Under the pieces are notes generated by a model. It ran no database searches, was not told the origin of the DNA, and was given only the letters and a program-made list of their open reading frames with translations. The position numbers were made by a program, and so were the translations under genes. DNA of 64,000 nt from Corticimicrobacter populi (GTDB taxonomy: Bacteria; Pseudomonadota; Gammaproteobacteria; Burkholderiales; Burkholderiaceae_B): positions 491,335 to 555,334 of the forward strand of contig NZ_QETA01000002.1 of the NCBI RefSeq assembly GCF_003123725.1, given 5' to 3'. Below are positions 54,368-63,947 of the stretch, piece after piece. Every line of letters begins with the position of its first letter. Positions within the stretch are counted from its first letter, which is position 1.

Positions 54368-56352
54368 TGGCGACAGTACAGACATTGCCTGCGGCGGCGG
54401 CTGGCGGCTGGCGGAACTGGCGGATCGACCGTGACGGGCAGGGCCTTGCCTGGCTGACCCTGGACCGGGCCGGCAGTGCCGTCAATGCATTGTCGGCCGA
54501 TGTCATGGCCGAGCTTGCAGCCGTCCTGGACAGCCTGGACCAGGCACCGCCTGCCGGGCTCATCATTCGTTCGGGCAAGGACACCGGTTTCATCGTCGGC
54601 GCGGATATCGATGAGTTTGCCGATCTGGGTGAAGGCACTGCGGCGCAGGCGCTGGTGGCGCGTGGCTGGAAGCTTTTCGAGCGGCTGGCGGCGGTGCCCT
54701 ATCCGACACTGGCATTGATCCAGGGACACTGCCTGGGCGGTGGGCTGGAGTTGGCCCTGGCGTGCCGCTATCGGCTGGCCGTGGAGGATGCCAGTGCTGC
54801 GCTGGGACTGCCTGAGGTCATGCTGGGTATTTTTCCGGGCTGGGGCGGTATCAAGCGGTTGCCCCGGGTGGTTGGCGTTCAGGCGGCGCTCGACATGATG
54901 CTGACCGGTCGTCGCATCGATCCACGCCGGGCGGCACGGCTGGGACTGGTCGATGCCTGCGTGCCGCTGCGAGTACGCGATGCAGCGGCAAGGCAATGGG
55001 TGTTGTCGGGCAAGCGGGTGCGCAAGGTCAGCGGCTGGCGTGCCTGGATGAATGCCTGGCCGCTGAAGCGGCTGGTACGTTGGCAGGCGGCGCGGCAACT
55101 CGACAGCAAAGACCCGCTTGGACACTATCCTGCGCCCCGTGCCATCCTGGCCCTGTGGGCCGAGCATGATGGCAATGCCCTGCAGGCTCCGGATCTGGTT
55201 GAGTCCATCCTGTCGTCGGACACGGCCCGCAACTTGTTGCGGGTCTATCGGCTGCAGGAGCGGCTCAAGAGCCAGGGCAAACCGAACGGGATGCGAGCTG
55301 TTCGCCACGTGCATGTGGTGGGGGCCGGCGTGATGGGGGGCGATATCGCAGCCTGGTGTGCGCTTCAGGGGCTGAGCGTCACGCTGCAGGACCAGAATGT
55401 CGAGCGCATTGCACCGGCGCTGGCACGGGCGGGCAAGTTATATACGCGCCGTCTGAAGGACCGCAGGCGGATTCAGGCAGCCCTCGACAGACTGATTCCT
55501 GATGTAGACGGGCATGGCGTGGCGCGTGCCGATCTGGTGATCGAGGCCATCAGTGAAAACCTGGAGGCCAAGCAGGCACTCTATCGGCAGGTCGAAGCAA
55601 GGATGCGGCCCGATGCATTGCTGGCGACCAATACGTCCAGCCTGTCGCTCGAGACGCTGCGCACCGTGCTGCAACGTCCCCAGCGATTGATCGGGATCCA
55701 TTTCTTCAACCCGGTGGCCCGCATGCCGCTGGTCGAAGTCGTGGGGGCGCGTGATGGCGATGCCGAGCACCAGGCTGCGGTGGCAAGAGCCTGCGGGTTC
55801 GTCGGGCAAATCGGAAAACTGCCTTTGCCTGTAAACAGCGCGCCGGGTTTCCTCGTCAATGCGGCCCTGGCTCCCTACATGCTGGCTGCCATGCGCCATG
55901 TGGATGCAGGTATCAGTCCAGCCGCTGTCGATGCTGCGATGACCGATTTTGGCATGCCGATGGGACCGATCGAACTGGCCGATACCGTCGGTCTCGATGT
56001 TGCGCTTGCGGCAGGGCGTCAATTGGCACCCGATGCCGAGCCGCCCCGTTGCCTGTTGCAACGGATCGAGCGGGGACACCTGGGACGCAAGAACGAACGT
56101 GGTTTCTACGTCTGGCGCGATGGCAAGGTCGTCAAGGATGCCGGGCACATGCCGCGCGTTGCCGGGGCCGGGAATGATCCAGCTTTGCTGGCGGCCGGCT
56201 TGGCCCGTGTGCTGGCCGACCAGGTCCGGCTGCAGCTTGAGGTGGGCGTGGTCGAGGATGCCGATCTGGCTGATGCCGGCATGATTTTCGGAACGGGCTA
56301 CGCACCTTTCACGGGTGGGCCCCTGCATCACCATAACAGGCTGTCGTCATGA
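54367..56352 (+). CDS. fadJ: Multifunctional beta-oxidation protein, FadJ-like (hydratase then dehydrogenase)
   Basis: Enoyl-CoA hydratase plus 3-hydroxyacyl-CoA dehydrogenase, 661 residues. The N-terminal crotonase domain (about 20-190) has FIVGADIDEFADLGEG and HCLGGGLELALACRYRLA; the Rossmann domain begins VVGAGVMGGDIAAW (about 317) and contains ATNTSSLSLE and IHFFNPVARMPLVEVV; the C-terminal dehydrogenase part has NSAPGFLVNAALAPYM. The order matches FadB/FadJ. E. coli FadJ is 714 residues. ATG at 54367 is 7 bases from AGGAGG; ATG at 54364 overlaps the fadI stop. Confidence 0.92.
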   Translation: MATVQTLPAAAAGGWRNWRIDRDGQGLAWLTLDRAGSAVNALSADVMAELAAVLDSLDQAPPAGLIIRSGKDTGFIVGADIDEFADLGEGTAAQALVARGWKLFERLAAVPYPTLALIQGHCLGGGLELALACRYRLAVEDASAALGLPEVMLGIFPGWGGIKRLPRVVGVQAALDMMLTGRRIDPRRAARLGLVDACVPLRVRDAAARQWVLSGKRVRKVSGWRAWMNAWPLKRLVRWQAARQLDSKDPLGHYPAPRAILALWAEHDGNALQAPDLVESILSSDTARNLLRVYRLQERLKSQGKPNGMRAVRHVHVVGAGVMGGDIAAWCALQGLSVTLQDQNVERIAPALARAGKLYTRRLKDRRRIQAALDRLIPDVDGHGVARADLVIEAISENLEAKQALYRQVEARMRPDALLATNTSSLSLETLRTVLQRPQRLIGIHFFNPVARMPLVEVVGARDGDAEHQAAVARACGFVGQIGKLPLPVNSAPGFLVNAALAPYMLAAMRHVDAGISPAAVDAAMTDFGMPMGPIELADTVGLDVALAAGRQLAPDAEPPRCLLQRIERGHLGRKNERGFYVWRDGKVVKDAGHMPRVAGAGNDPALLAAGLARVLADQVRLQLEVGVVEDADLADAGMIFGTGYAPFTGGPLHHHNRLSS

Positions 56353-56436
56353 GATAGAGATCGTTGTTCAACAAAGCCGGATCACCGGCGGCAAGGCCAT
56401 CCCGCAGAGGGGGCCAATTACACCAGGAGACATGCA

Positions 56437-57711
56437 ATGAAAACACGCTTACTGACAGGACGCGTACTTTCTCTGGCGCTACTGGGCGGATTCTCCGCTG
56501 CCGGGTACGGTGCGGGGTTCCAACTGCTCGAGCAGAATGCCAGCGGCCTGGGCAATGCCTACGCCGGGTCGGCGGTCAATGCCGAGAATGCCAGCATCAT
56601 CTATTTCAATCCGGCTGGCATGACCTATTTGCCTGGGTTAAACGTATCGGGCGGTGTCACGGCCATCAAGCCGTCTTTCAAATTTCGCAATGATGACCGC
56701 AGTACGGTACCGCTGGGGGCGGTTGGGCCCAATGGCGGAGATGCCGGCAGTTGGGGCGTCGTGCCCAATGCCTATTTGTCCTGGCAGATCAACCCGCAAT
56801 GGTTCGCCGGGGTCGGGATCGGCGCACCGTTTGGCCTGATGACCGAATACGACGACAACTGGGCGGGGCGCTTCCATTCGCGCAAGTTCGACATCCGGAC
56901 CATCAATATCAATCCGTCCGTAGCCTACAAGGCCAATGATCAGTGGTCGTTCGGGTTCGGCGTCAATTGGCAGCGCATCGATGCCGAATACAAGCTGGCG
57001 CAAGTCCTGCCGGTCGCGCCTGGTGTCTTCATGCCCGGTGATGCGCGGGTCAAGATGCATGGCGATGCCTGGGGCTGGAATGCCGGGGTCATCTTCCAGC
57101 CGACCGAGGCGACCCGCATTGGCCTGTCGTATAGGTCCAAGATCAAGCATTCGGCCAAGGGCGATACAGATATCGATCTCAATGGCACTACGGTCCGCAG
57201 CGGTCAGGCCCGCGCAGACGTCGATCTGCCCGATACCTTCGTGCTGAGCGCCATGCATCAGTTGAATTCGCGCTGGACCCTGCTGGGTGATGTGTCGTGG
57301 ACCGGCTGGAGCAGCATTCCCAAGCTGGATATCCACAGCGGCGGCAATATCAACGCGACCAGCTCCCTGGATCTGCGTTTCCGGGATACCTGGCGAGCCG
57401 CCATCGGGGCCAACTACCGCGTCGACGAGCGCTGGACCTGGAAAGTCGGTGTTGCCATCGACCAGTCGCCGATCCGCAGTGCGGAGTATCGCCCCACGTC
57501 CCTGCCTGACAACAATCGGCTGTGGCTGTCGACTGGCGTGCAGTATCGCCATGGGGCCAATACCACCATCGATCTTGGCTATACCTACCTGCATCTCAAG
57601 GATACGCCCATCAACAACGACAATGGCGAACCTGCGCGCCGGGGGCTGGTTTCTGGCGAATACAAGAGCAGCGGGCACATCATTGGCCTGCAGGTATCCA
57701 GCCGGTTCTGA
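56437..57711 (+). CDS. fadL: Outer-membrane long-chain fatty acid transporter FadL family
   Basis: A 424-residue outer-membrane barrel with a signal peptide cut after GYGA and the mature start GFQLLEQNASGLGNAYAGSAVNAENASIIYFNPAGMTYLPG, the FadL/OmpP1/TodX signature containing the NPA hatch region. It ends in GLQVSSRF with a terminal Phe. Inside the fad cluster, 85 bases after fadJ, it most likely imports long-chain fatty acids. Confidence 0.95.
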   Translation: MKTRLLTGRVLSLALLGGFSAAGYGAGFQLLEQNASGLGNAYAGSAVNAENASIIYFNPAGMTYLPGLNVSGGVTAIKPSFKFRNDDRSTVPLGAVGPNGGDAGSWGVVPNAYLSWQINPQWFAGVGIGAPFGLMTEYDDNWAGRFHSRKFDIRTININPSVAYKANDQWSFGFGVNWQRIDAEYKLAQVLPVAPGVFMPGDARVKMHGDAWGWNAGVIFQPTEATRIGLSYRSKIKHSAKGDTDIDLNGTTVRSGQARADVDLPDTFVLSAMHQLNSRWTLLGDVSWTGWSSIPKLDIHSGGNINATSSLDLRFRDTWRAAIGANYRVDERWTWKVGVAIDQSPIRSAEYRPTSLPDNNRLWLSTGVQYRHGANTTIDLGYTYLHLKDTPINNDNGEPARRGLVSGEYKSSGHIIGLQVSSRF

Positions 57712-57726
57712 TAAAAGGAGAGTCGC

Positions 57727-60123
57727 TTGAGCAAACTGCAAATCAAACGTGCCGCCGTTCTGGGGGCAGGCGTGATGGGCGCGCAGATCGCTGCGCATTT
57801 GGCCAATGCCGGTGTGCCGGTGCTGCTGTATGACCTGGCTGCCAGGGAGGGCGATCCCAACGGGATCGTTCTCAAGGCGCTGGCTGGACTGCGCAAGCTC
57901 GAGCCGGCTCCCCTGGCCAGTCCGGCCAGTCTGGACTGGATCACGCCGGCCAATTATGACCAGCATCTGGAGCAACTGGGCGGGTGCGACCTTGTCATCG
58001 AAGCCATTGCCGAACGGCTGGACTGGAAAACCGAGCTGTACCATCGTGTGGCACCGCATATCGGCGACCAGGCCATTCTGGCCTCCAATACATCCGGCCT
58101 GTCGGTGGGCGTGCTGGCACAGGCATTGCCCGAGAAATTGCGGTCGCGTTTTTGCGGCGTGCATTTCTTCAACCCACCGCGCTACATGAAGCTGGTCGAA
58201 CTGGTCGCGCCACCGGAGACCCGCCCCGACGTGCTGGATGACCTGGAGTCATGGCTGACCAGCCATCTGGGCAAAGGCGTGATCCGGGCGCTGGATACGC
58301 CCAATTTCATTGCCAACCGTGTCGGTGTGTTTTCCATGCTGGCCGCGATGCATCACACGGTCAGGCTCGGGCTGGGCTTTGACGAGGTCGATGCTTTGAC
58401 CGGTCCGCTGATCGGGCGTCCCAAGAGCGCGACCTATCGCACGGCCGATGTGGTGGGACTGGATACGCTGGCGCATGTGATCGATACGCTGCGCGACGGT
58501 GCGACCGATGACCCGTGGCACGCATTTTTCGAGGTGCCTGGCTGGTTGCAGCAACTGATCGACCAGGGAGCCCTGGGCCAGAAGACCCGGCGCGGTGTCT
58601 ATCGCAAAGAGGGGCGCGATATTCTCGTGCTTGATCTGAAGCAGGGCGAGTACCGTGCCTCGACGGGACAGGTGGCCGATGAGGTGGCCAGCATCCTGAA
58701 GCAGAAGGATCCGGCTGCCCGGTTGCGGGATCTACGTGCCAGCACCCATCCTCAGGCGCAGTTCCTGTGGTCGGTGCTGCGCGATACGTTCCACTATAGT
58801 GCCTACCATCTGGCAGGGATTGCGGATAATGCGCGTGACCTCGATCTGGCCATGCGCTGGGGGTTCGGCTGGTCACTGGGACCGCTCGAAACCTGGCAGG
58901 CTGCCGGTTGGCAAGCCGTGGCCCAGGCCATTCGCGAGGACATCGACCATAAGGCAAGCATGGCCACCGTGCCTTTGCCTGATTGGGCTGTCGAGTCCGA
59001 CCGACGTGGCGTGCATGTGCCGCAAGGGTCTTATGCGCCCCGCGATGGGCGTCTCGTCGCACCCTCATCGTTGCCCGTTTATACCCGCCAGGTGTTTCCG
59101 GAACGTGTGCTGGGGGGGCAGGATGTCGTGTCACCAGGGCAGGATATCTTCTGGGAAAACGAAGGGGTTCGACTGTGGCGCCTGCCGGATATCGATGCCG
59201 GTGTCGCGATTCTGTCCTTCAAGTCCAAGATGCACACGATTGGCGACGAGGTGCTCGAAGGCGTACTGCATGCCGTGGCCCAGGCCGAGCGCGACAGCGA
59301 TGCACTGGTGCTGTGGCACGAGGCACCGTTTGCCGTTGGAGCCAACCTCAAACAGGTGTCAGAAGCCGTGGCAGCCGGCGAGTTCGAGCGCCTGGAGCAG
59401 ACGGTGGCTCGCTTTCAGCAGGCTTCGCTGGCGCTGCACTATGCCCAGGTGCCGGTGGTGGCTGCCGCGCAGGGCATGGCGCTGGGCGGCGGTTGCGAAT
59501 TTCTCATGCATGCCAGTGCGCGGGTCCTGGCGCTGGAAAGCTATGTGGGACTGGTGGAGGCTGGGGTTGGTCTGATTCCGGCGGGGGGCGGCAGCAAGGC
59601 GTTCGCGGTGAGGGCAGCACGACTGGCCGCACAGACCGAGACGCCGGCAGAAGTCTTCCCCTATCTGCAGCCGGCCTTTCGCAATATCGCCATGGCACAA
59701 GTGTCCAAGAGCGCCTGGCTGGCGATCGAGGCCGGTTTTGGGCAACCATCGGATACGGTGGTCTTCCATCCCGATGAGCTGTTGTGGACGGCGTTGCGAC
59801 GTGCCCGCGCGATGGCGGATGTGGGGCATCGAGTGCCGGCGCACCCGCGTGACATCCCGGTTGCCGGGCGCAGCGGTATTGCCAATTTCGACATGCTGCT
59901 GGTCAACATGCGCGAAGGCGGCATGATCAGCCCGCATGATTATCGGGTGGCTCATGCGGCTGCCGTGGCGCTGTGTGGTGGCGATGTCGATACCGGTAGC
60001 CGAGTGGACGAGGCGTGGCTGCTGGCGGTCGAGCGGCGCGAATTCATGGCGCTGTTGCGCACGCCTGAAACCCAGGCTCGCATCCGCCATACGCTGGACA
60101 CCGGCAAACCGTTGCGCAACTGA
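57727..60123 (+). CDS. fadN: Multifunctional beta-oxidation protein, FadN-like (dehydrogenase then hydratase)
   Basis: A 798-residue protein with reversed domain order against FadJ: the 3-hydroxyacyl-CoA dehydrogenase comes first (AAVLGAGVMGAQIAAHL at 9-25, ASNTSGLSVGVLA, VHFFNPPRYMKLVEL), and the enoyl-CoA hydratase last (about 480-680: FAVGANLKQVSEA, GMALGGGCEFLMHASARV). This layout is that of Bacillus FadN. TTG start at 57727 with AAAGGAGAG ahead. Followed 13 bases on by a FadA-type thiolase. Confidence 0.93.
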   Translation: MSKLQIKRAAVLGAGVMGAQIAAHLANAGVPVLLYDLAAREGDPNGIVLKALAGLRKLEPAPLASPASLDWITPANYDQHLEQLGGCDLVIEAIAERLDWKTELYHRVAPHIGDQAILASNTSGLSVGVLAQALPEKLRSRFCGVHFFNPPRYMKLVELVAPPETRPDVLDDLESWLTSHLGKGVIRALDTPNFIANRVGVFSMLAAMHHTVRLGLGFDEVDALTGPLIGRPKSATYRTADVVGLDTLAHVIDTLRDGATDDPWHAFFEVPGWLQQLIDQGALGQKTRRGVYRKEGRDILVLDLKQGEYRASTGQVADEVASILKQKDPAARLRDLRASTHPQAQFLWSVLRDTFHYSAYHLAGIADNARDLDLAMRWGFGWSLGPLETWQAAGWQAVAQAIREDIDHKASMATVPLPDWAVESDRRGVHVPQGSYAPRDGRLVAPSSLPVYTRQVFPERVLGGQDVVSPGQDIFWENEGVRLWRLPDIDAGVAILSFKSKMHTIGDEVLEGVLHAVAQAERDSDALVLWHEAPFAVGANLKQVSEAVAAGEFERLEQTVARFQQASLALHYAQVPVVAAAQGMALGGGCEFLMHASARVLALESYVGLVEAGVGLIPAGGGSKAFAVRAARLAAQTETPAEVFPYLQPAFRNIAMAQVSKSAWLAIEAGFGQPSDTVVFHPDELLWTALRRARAMADVGHRVPAHPRDIPVAGRSGIANFDMLLVNMREGGMISPHDYRVAHAAAVALCGGDVDTGSRVDEAWLLAVERREFMALLRTPETQARIRHTLDTGKPLRN

Positions 60124-60136
60124 TCGAGGAGCATTC

Positions 60137-61339
60137 ATGAATATGCAGAAACAGGATGCCTATATCGTGGCCGCAACGCGGCTGCCGGTGGGCAAGCGTG
60201 GTGGCATGTATGGCCGGACCCGGCCGGATGACCTGCTGGCGGCCGCACTGCAGGCTGTGCTGGCCCAGGTGCCTGGGCTGGATGCTGGCCGGATTGGCGA
60301 TGTCATTGCCGGATGCGCCATGCCGGAGGCCGAGCAAGGCATGAACATGGCCCGCATGGGCCTGCTGCTGGCTGGCTTGCCGCAGCAGGTCCCTGGATTG
60401 ACCATCAACCGCTTTTGCGCCTCCGGCCTGCAGGCCGTGGCCGATGCAGCCAGTCGTATCCGGCTGGGCGAGGCGGATGTGATGATTGCGGCAGGTGCCG
60501 AGTCGATGAGCGTCATGTCGCAGATGATGGGCAACAAGATTTCCATGAACCCGGCGATCTTCGACAGGGAAGATCATCTGGGGATGGCTTTCGGCATGGG
60601 GCTGACCGCCGAAAAGGTCGCCCAGCGCTGGAAGGTGTCCCGGGAGGATCAGGATGCTTTCGCCCTGGAGTCGCATCGTCGGGCCGTGGCGGCACAGCAG
60701 GCAGGCTACTTCGGGCAGGAAATCACGCCTTTCGAGATCGTGGTGCATGAGCCGGGCAACGTTGCTGACGGTACGCCAAAGATCACGCGTCGTACTGCTG
60801 CGCAGGATGAAGGTCCGCGAGCGGATTCCAGCATCGAGGCACTGGCGCGCCTGCGTACGGTATTCGCGGCACGCGGTACGGTCACGGCAGGCAATAGCTC
60901 GCAGATGTCGGATGGGGCGGCGGCGATCGTATTGATGTCAGAGCGCATGATCAAGGAGCTGAATGTCCAGCCCCTGGCACGTTTTGCCGGCTACGCCGTG
61001 GCCGGCGTGCCACCTGAAATCATGGGCATCGGACCCGTCGAGGCCATTCCGCGCGCCCTGCAGCAGGCCGGCATCGGACAGGCGCAACTGGACTGGATCG
61101 AGCTGAACGAGGCTTTCGCGGCGCAGGCATTGGCGGTGATCCGGGAGCTGGGTCTGGATCCGGCCAGGGTCAATCCCCTGGGGGGGGCGATTGCCCTGGG
61201 CCATCCGCTGGGGGCCACGGGTGCCATCCGGACGGCCACGCTGACCCATGGCCTGCGGCGTACCAGCGGCAAGTACGGCATGGTCACGATGTGCATTGGC
61301 ACCGGTATGGGGGCTGCCGGCGTGTTCGAGGCGCTTTGA
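60137..61339 (+). CDS. fadA: Acetyl-CoA C-acyltransferase (thiolase, FadA-like)
   Basis: The second thiolase of the cluster, 400 residues: acyl-enzyme Cys in NRFCASGLQAV (about 94), His in NEAFAAQAL (about 350), GGAIALGHPLGATGAIR, and Cys in MVTMCIGTGMGA. It is paired with the FadN-like gene, presumably forming a second beta-oxidation complex. ATG at 60137 follows GAGGAGCATTC. Confidence 0.94.
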   Translation: MNMQKQDAYIVAATRLPVGKRGGMYGRTRPDDLLAAALQAVLAQVPGLDAGRIGDVIAGCAMPEAEQGMNMARMGLLLAGLPQQVPGLTINRFCASGLQAVADAASRIRLGEADVMIAAGAESMSVMSQMMGNKISMNPAIFDREDHLGMAFGMGLTAEKVAQRWKVSREDQDAFALESHRRAVAAQQAGYFGQEITPFEIVVHEPGNVADGTPKITRRTAAQDEGPRADSSIEALARLRTVFAARGTVTAGNSSQMSDGAAAIVLMSERMIKELNVQPLARFAGYAVAGVPPEIMGIGPVEAIPRALQQAGIGQAQLDWIELNEAFAAQALAVIRELGLDPARVNPLGGAIALGHPLGATGAIRTATLTHGLRRTSGKYGMVTMCIGTGMGAAGVFEAL

Positions 61340-61343
61340 GGTC

Positions 61344-61880
61344 ATGGTAAAGCTGGAGTGGCTGCATCGTTTGCCCTATCGCTGGCGCGGTCGGGCATTG
61401 CGACTGGGCTTCAATCTACACCCTGGGTTTCGGGGCATGGGCGGCAAGGTCATTCGCGTCGAGTCCGACTTTTCGTCCATGCGGGTGCGCCTGCCCTGGC
61501 ATTGGCGTACCCGCAATGCCCTGGGGGCGATCTACGGTGGGTCGTTGTTCGGTGTCACCGATGGGCCGCATCCGTTGTTGCTGATGTTGCGACTGGGGCG
61601 GGACGTAATCATATGGGACAAGCAGGCCTCGATCCGCTTCCGCCGTCCCGCCTACCAGGCGTTGTATGCCGAGTTTGCGGTGCGCGACAGCGAAGTCGAG
61701 GACATTCGCAGCGCACTGGATCGGGATCAGGAGACCACGCGTACCTATAGCGTGGATCTCATTGATGGGCAGGGTGCGGTGTATGCAACGGTCGAGCGCA
61801 CGCTGTACATCGCAACGCGCACGCACTATGCACGCAAAAAGCGAGAAAAGGAAACGATGGACGACAGGCAGTCGCAGTAA
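61344..61880 (+). CDS. DUF4442 hot-dog-fold protein, possible acyl-CoA thioesterase
   Basis: A 178-residue protein with the DUF4442 (PaaI-related hot-dog) pattern: RVRLPWHWRTRNALGAIYGGSLFGVTDG, where the N-x-GAIYGGSLF segment is the putative active-site helix. Function is not established for this family; its place between fadA and fadD suggests a thioesterase that tunes the acyl-CoA pool. The start overlaps the thiolase stop region (GAGG-TC-ATG). Confidence 0.75.
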   Translation: MVKLEWLHRLPYRWRGRALRLGFNLHPGFRGMGGKVIRVESDFSSMRVRLPWHWRTRNALGAIYGGSLFGVTDGPHPLLLMLRLGRDVIIWDKQASIRFRRPAYQALYAEFAVRDSEVEDIRSALDRDQETTRTYSVDLIDGQGAVYATVERTLYIATRTHYARKKREKETMDDRQSQ

Positions 61881-61951
61881 GTATATATATAGTGACACCA
61901 TAACAAGGACATCCTCACGGAATGGATCCGCCGGCAGGCAAAGGAGACAAT

Positions 61952-63604
61952 ATGGACAAGATCTGGCTTGAGCATTATCCGGAAGGCGTGCCGGCTGAAG
62001 TGGATACCGGGCAATACACGTCTCTCGTACATCTGTTCGAAGAAAGCTGCCGGCGCTATGCAGACCAGGTAGCCTATGTATCGCTCGGCAAGGAACTGAC
62101 CTATGCCGAACTGGATCGGCAAAGCCGTGCCTTTGCCGGCTGGCTGCAGAGCCAGGGATTGGGGCGCGGTGATGCCGTTGCCCTGATGATGCCGAACCTG
62201 CTTCAGTATCCGGTCTGCCTGTTCGGCATCCTGCGGGCCGGTTGCGTCATGGTCAATTGCAATCCGCTCTATAAACCACGTGAACTCGAATACCAACTGG
62301 TCGATTCTCAGGCCAAGGTCGTCGTCATTGCTGAAAACTTCGCCAGTGTGCTTGACCAGGTCAAGGATCGACGTTACCTCAAACACATTGTGGTAACGGC
62401 CGTGGGCGATATGCTGGGCGGGCTGAAGCGACCGCTGGTCAATTTCGTCGTGCGCCATATCAAGAAAGGCGTGCCGGCCTGGAAATTGCCCGGCCATGTC
62501 CAGCTCGATGCTGCGATGCAGGCAGGTGCACGACATCACTTCGCGCAACCGGAACTGGGGCACGAGGATCTGGCTTTCCTCCAATACACGGGGGGGACGA
62601 CCGGGGTGGCCAAAAGCGCCATGTTGTCACATGGCAATCTGATCGCCAATGTCTGCCAGGCATATGCCTGGATCCGTCCCGTGGTGCGGGAAGGCAAGGA
62701 GTGCATCGTTACCGCGTTGCCGCTCTATCATATCTTCGCACTGACGGCCAACTGCCTCGTCTTCATGAAGCTGGGGGCCCGCAATATCCTGGTGACGGAT
62801 GCTCGGGATATTCCTGGTCTCATCAAGCTCATGCGTCATGCCGGCATGACGGCGTTCACGGGTGTCAATACGCTCTTCAATGCATTGCTCAATCACCCCC
62901 AGTTCACCAGTCTGGATTTTTCCAGCCTGCGCCTGACGCTGGGCGGTGGCATGGCGGTCCAGCGGGTCGTGGCCGAACGCTGGAAAGAAGTGACCGGTAC
63001 ACCGCTGGTGCAGGCCTATGGCCTGACCGAAACCTCACCTGCCGTGACCATCAATCCCATGGATGGTCACCATATTGATGGCTCCATCGGGCTGCCACTG
63101 CCTTCGACCGATCTGTCGATCCGCAATGATGATGGCCAGGAGGTCGCACAAGGCGAGGCGGGCGAAATTTGCGTGCACGGCCCGCAGGTCACGGCCGGTT
63201 ATTGGCAGCGCCCGGAAGAAACCGCGCTGGCCTTCTGGCCGGATGGCTATCTGCGCACGGGCGATATCGGCTATATAGATGAGCAGGGTTTCGTATTCCT
63301 GGTGGATCGGAAAAAAGACATCATCCTGGTGTCCGGCTTCAATGTCTATCCCAACGAAATCGAAGACGTGGTGGCTACGCATCCCGGTGTTCGCGAAGTT
63401 GCCGCAGTGGGTGTGCCGGACGAACGTTCCGGCGAAGCCGTCAAACTGTTCGTGATCCGCAAGGATCCCTCCCTGACCGCCGAAACATTGATCGCCTATT
63501 GTCGCCAACAACTGACGGGCTACAAGGTCCCGCGTCATGTCGAGTTCCGTGAAGACCTGCCGCGTACCAATGTGGGCAAGATCATGCGTCGCAATCTTCG
63601 GTGA
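61952..63604 (+). CDS. fadD: Long-chain acyl-CoA synthetase FadD
   Basis: Activates imported fatty acids to acyl-CoA at the inner face of the membrane. The 550-residue AMP-forming enzyme has QYTGGTTGVAKSAMLSH (P-loop, about 213), AYGLTETSPAVTINP (about 350), YLRTGDIGYIDEQGF, the fatty-acyl-CoA synthetase signature DRKKDIILVSGFNVYPNEIE, and the catalytic Lys in RTNVGKIMRR at the end. ATG at 61952 follows AAAGGAGAC. Confidence 0.96.
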   Translation: MDKIWLEHYPEGVPAEVDTGQYTSLVHLFEESCRRYADQVAYVSLGKELTYAELDRQSRAFAGWLQSQGLGRGDAVALMMPNLLQYPVCLFGILRAGCVMVNCNPLYKPRELEYQLVDSQAKVVVIAENFASVLDQVKDRRYLKHIVVTAVGDMLGGLKRPLVNFVVRHIKKGVPAWKLPGHVQLDAAMQAGARHHFAQPELGHEDLAFLQYTGGTTGVAKSAMLSHGNLIANVCQAYAWIRPVVREGKECIVTALPLYHIFALTANCLVFMKLGARNILVTDARDIPGLIKLMRHAGMTAFTGVNTLFNALLNHPQFTSLDFSSLRLTLGGGMAVQRVVAERWKEVTGTPLVQAYGLTETSPAVTINPMDGHHIDGSIGLPLPSTDLSIRNDDGQEVAQGEAGEICVHGPQVTAGYWQRPEETALAFWPDGYLRTGDIGYIDEQGFVFLVDRKKDIILVSGFNVYPNEIEDVVATHPGVREVAAVGVPDERSGEAVKLFVIRKDPSLTAETLIAYCRQQLTGYKVPRHVEFREDLPRTNVGKIMRRNLR

Positions 63605-63761
63605 CCCTATTGTTCTGTTGTTGAGATTCCGCCAAATCCGTAGACAGTTCAGTGCCTCACGCGGCAGCGCGTTCAAACCGCCTCCGGACTGATGCCGCCA
63701 AGGGCATGTGGCGGATGGTTGCATGAGTGGATCAGAAAATATCATGTTGGCTGTAATCAGT

Positions 63762-63800
63762 TTGACATGATGGAAATGGTGGTGCTATAGTTCCGCTCCT
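63762..63800 (+). promoter_or_regulatory. Strong sigma-70 promoter with GC-rich discriminator
   Basis: A perfect TTGACA (63762-63767), an 18-bp spacer and TATAGT (63786-63791) are followed by TCCGCTCCT. The GC-rich discriminator after the -10 is typical of growth-rate-regulated stable-RNA promoters. Confidence 0.75.
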
Positions 63801-63927
63801 TCGCAGTTCAGACGAACCAGACCTTGAGGCAAACGCCCAGGTGGTAGTTGGGGATGTGAAGGGATTTGGCAGGTTTGTTTTGAGGTTTGAAATAAATATG
63901 CCGGATGCGGTACCTGAAGAGTGAAAA

Positions 63928-63947
63928 GGTGTTATAGTTTCGCTCCT
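63928..63947 (+). repeat. Second copy of the -10/discriminator block
   Basis: GGTGTTATAGTTTCGCTCCT repeats the block at 63781-63800 with 18 of 20 bases identical, 147 bases downstream. The matching -35 is poor, so it is either a second weak promoter or a duplicated remnant. Confidence 0.6.
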
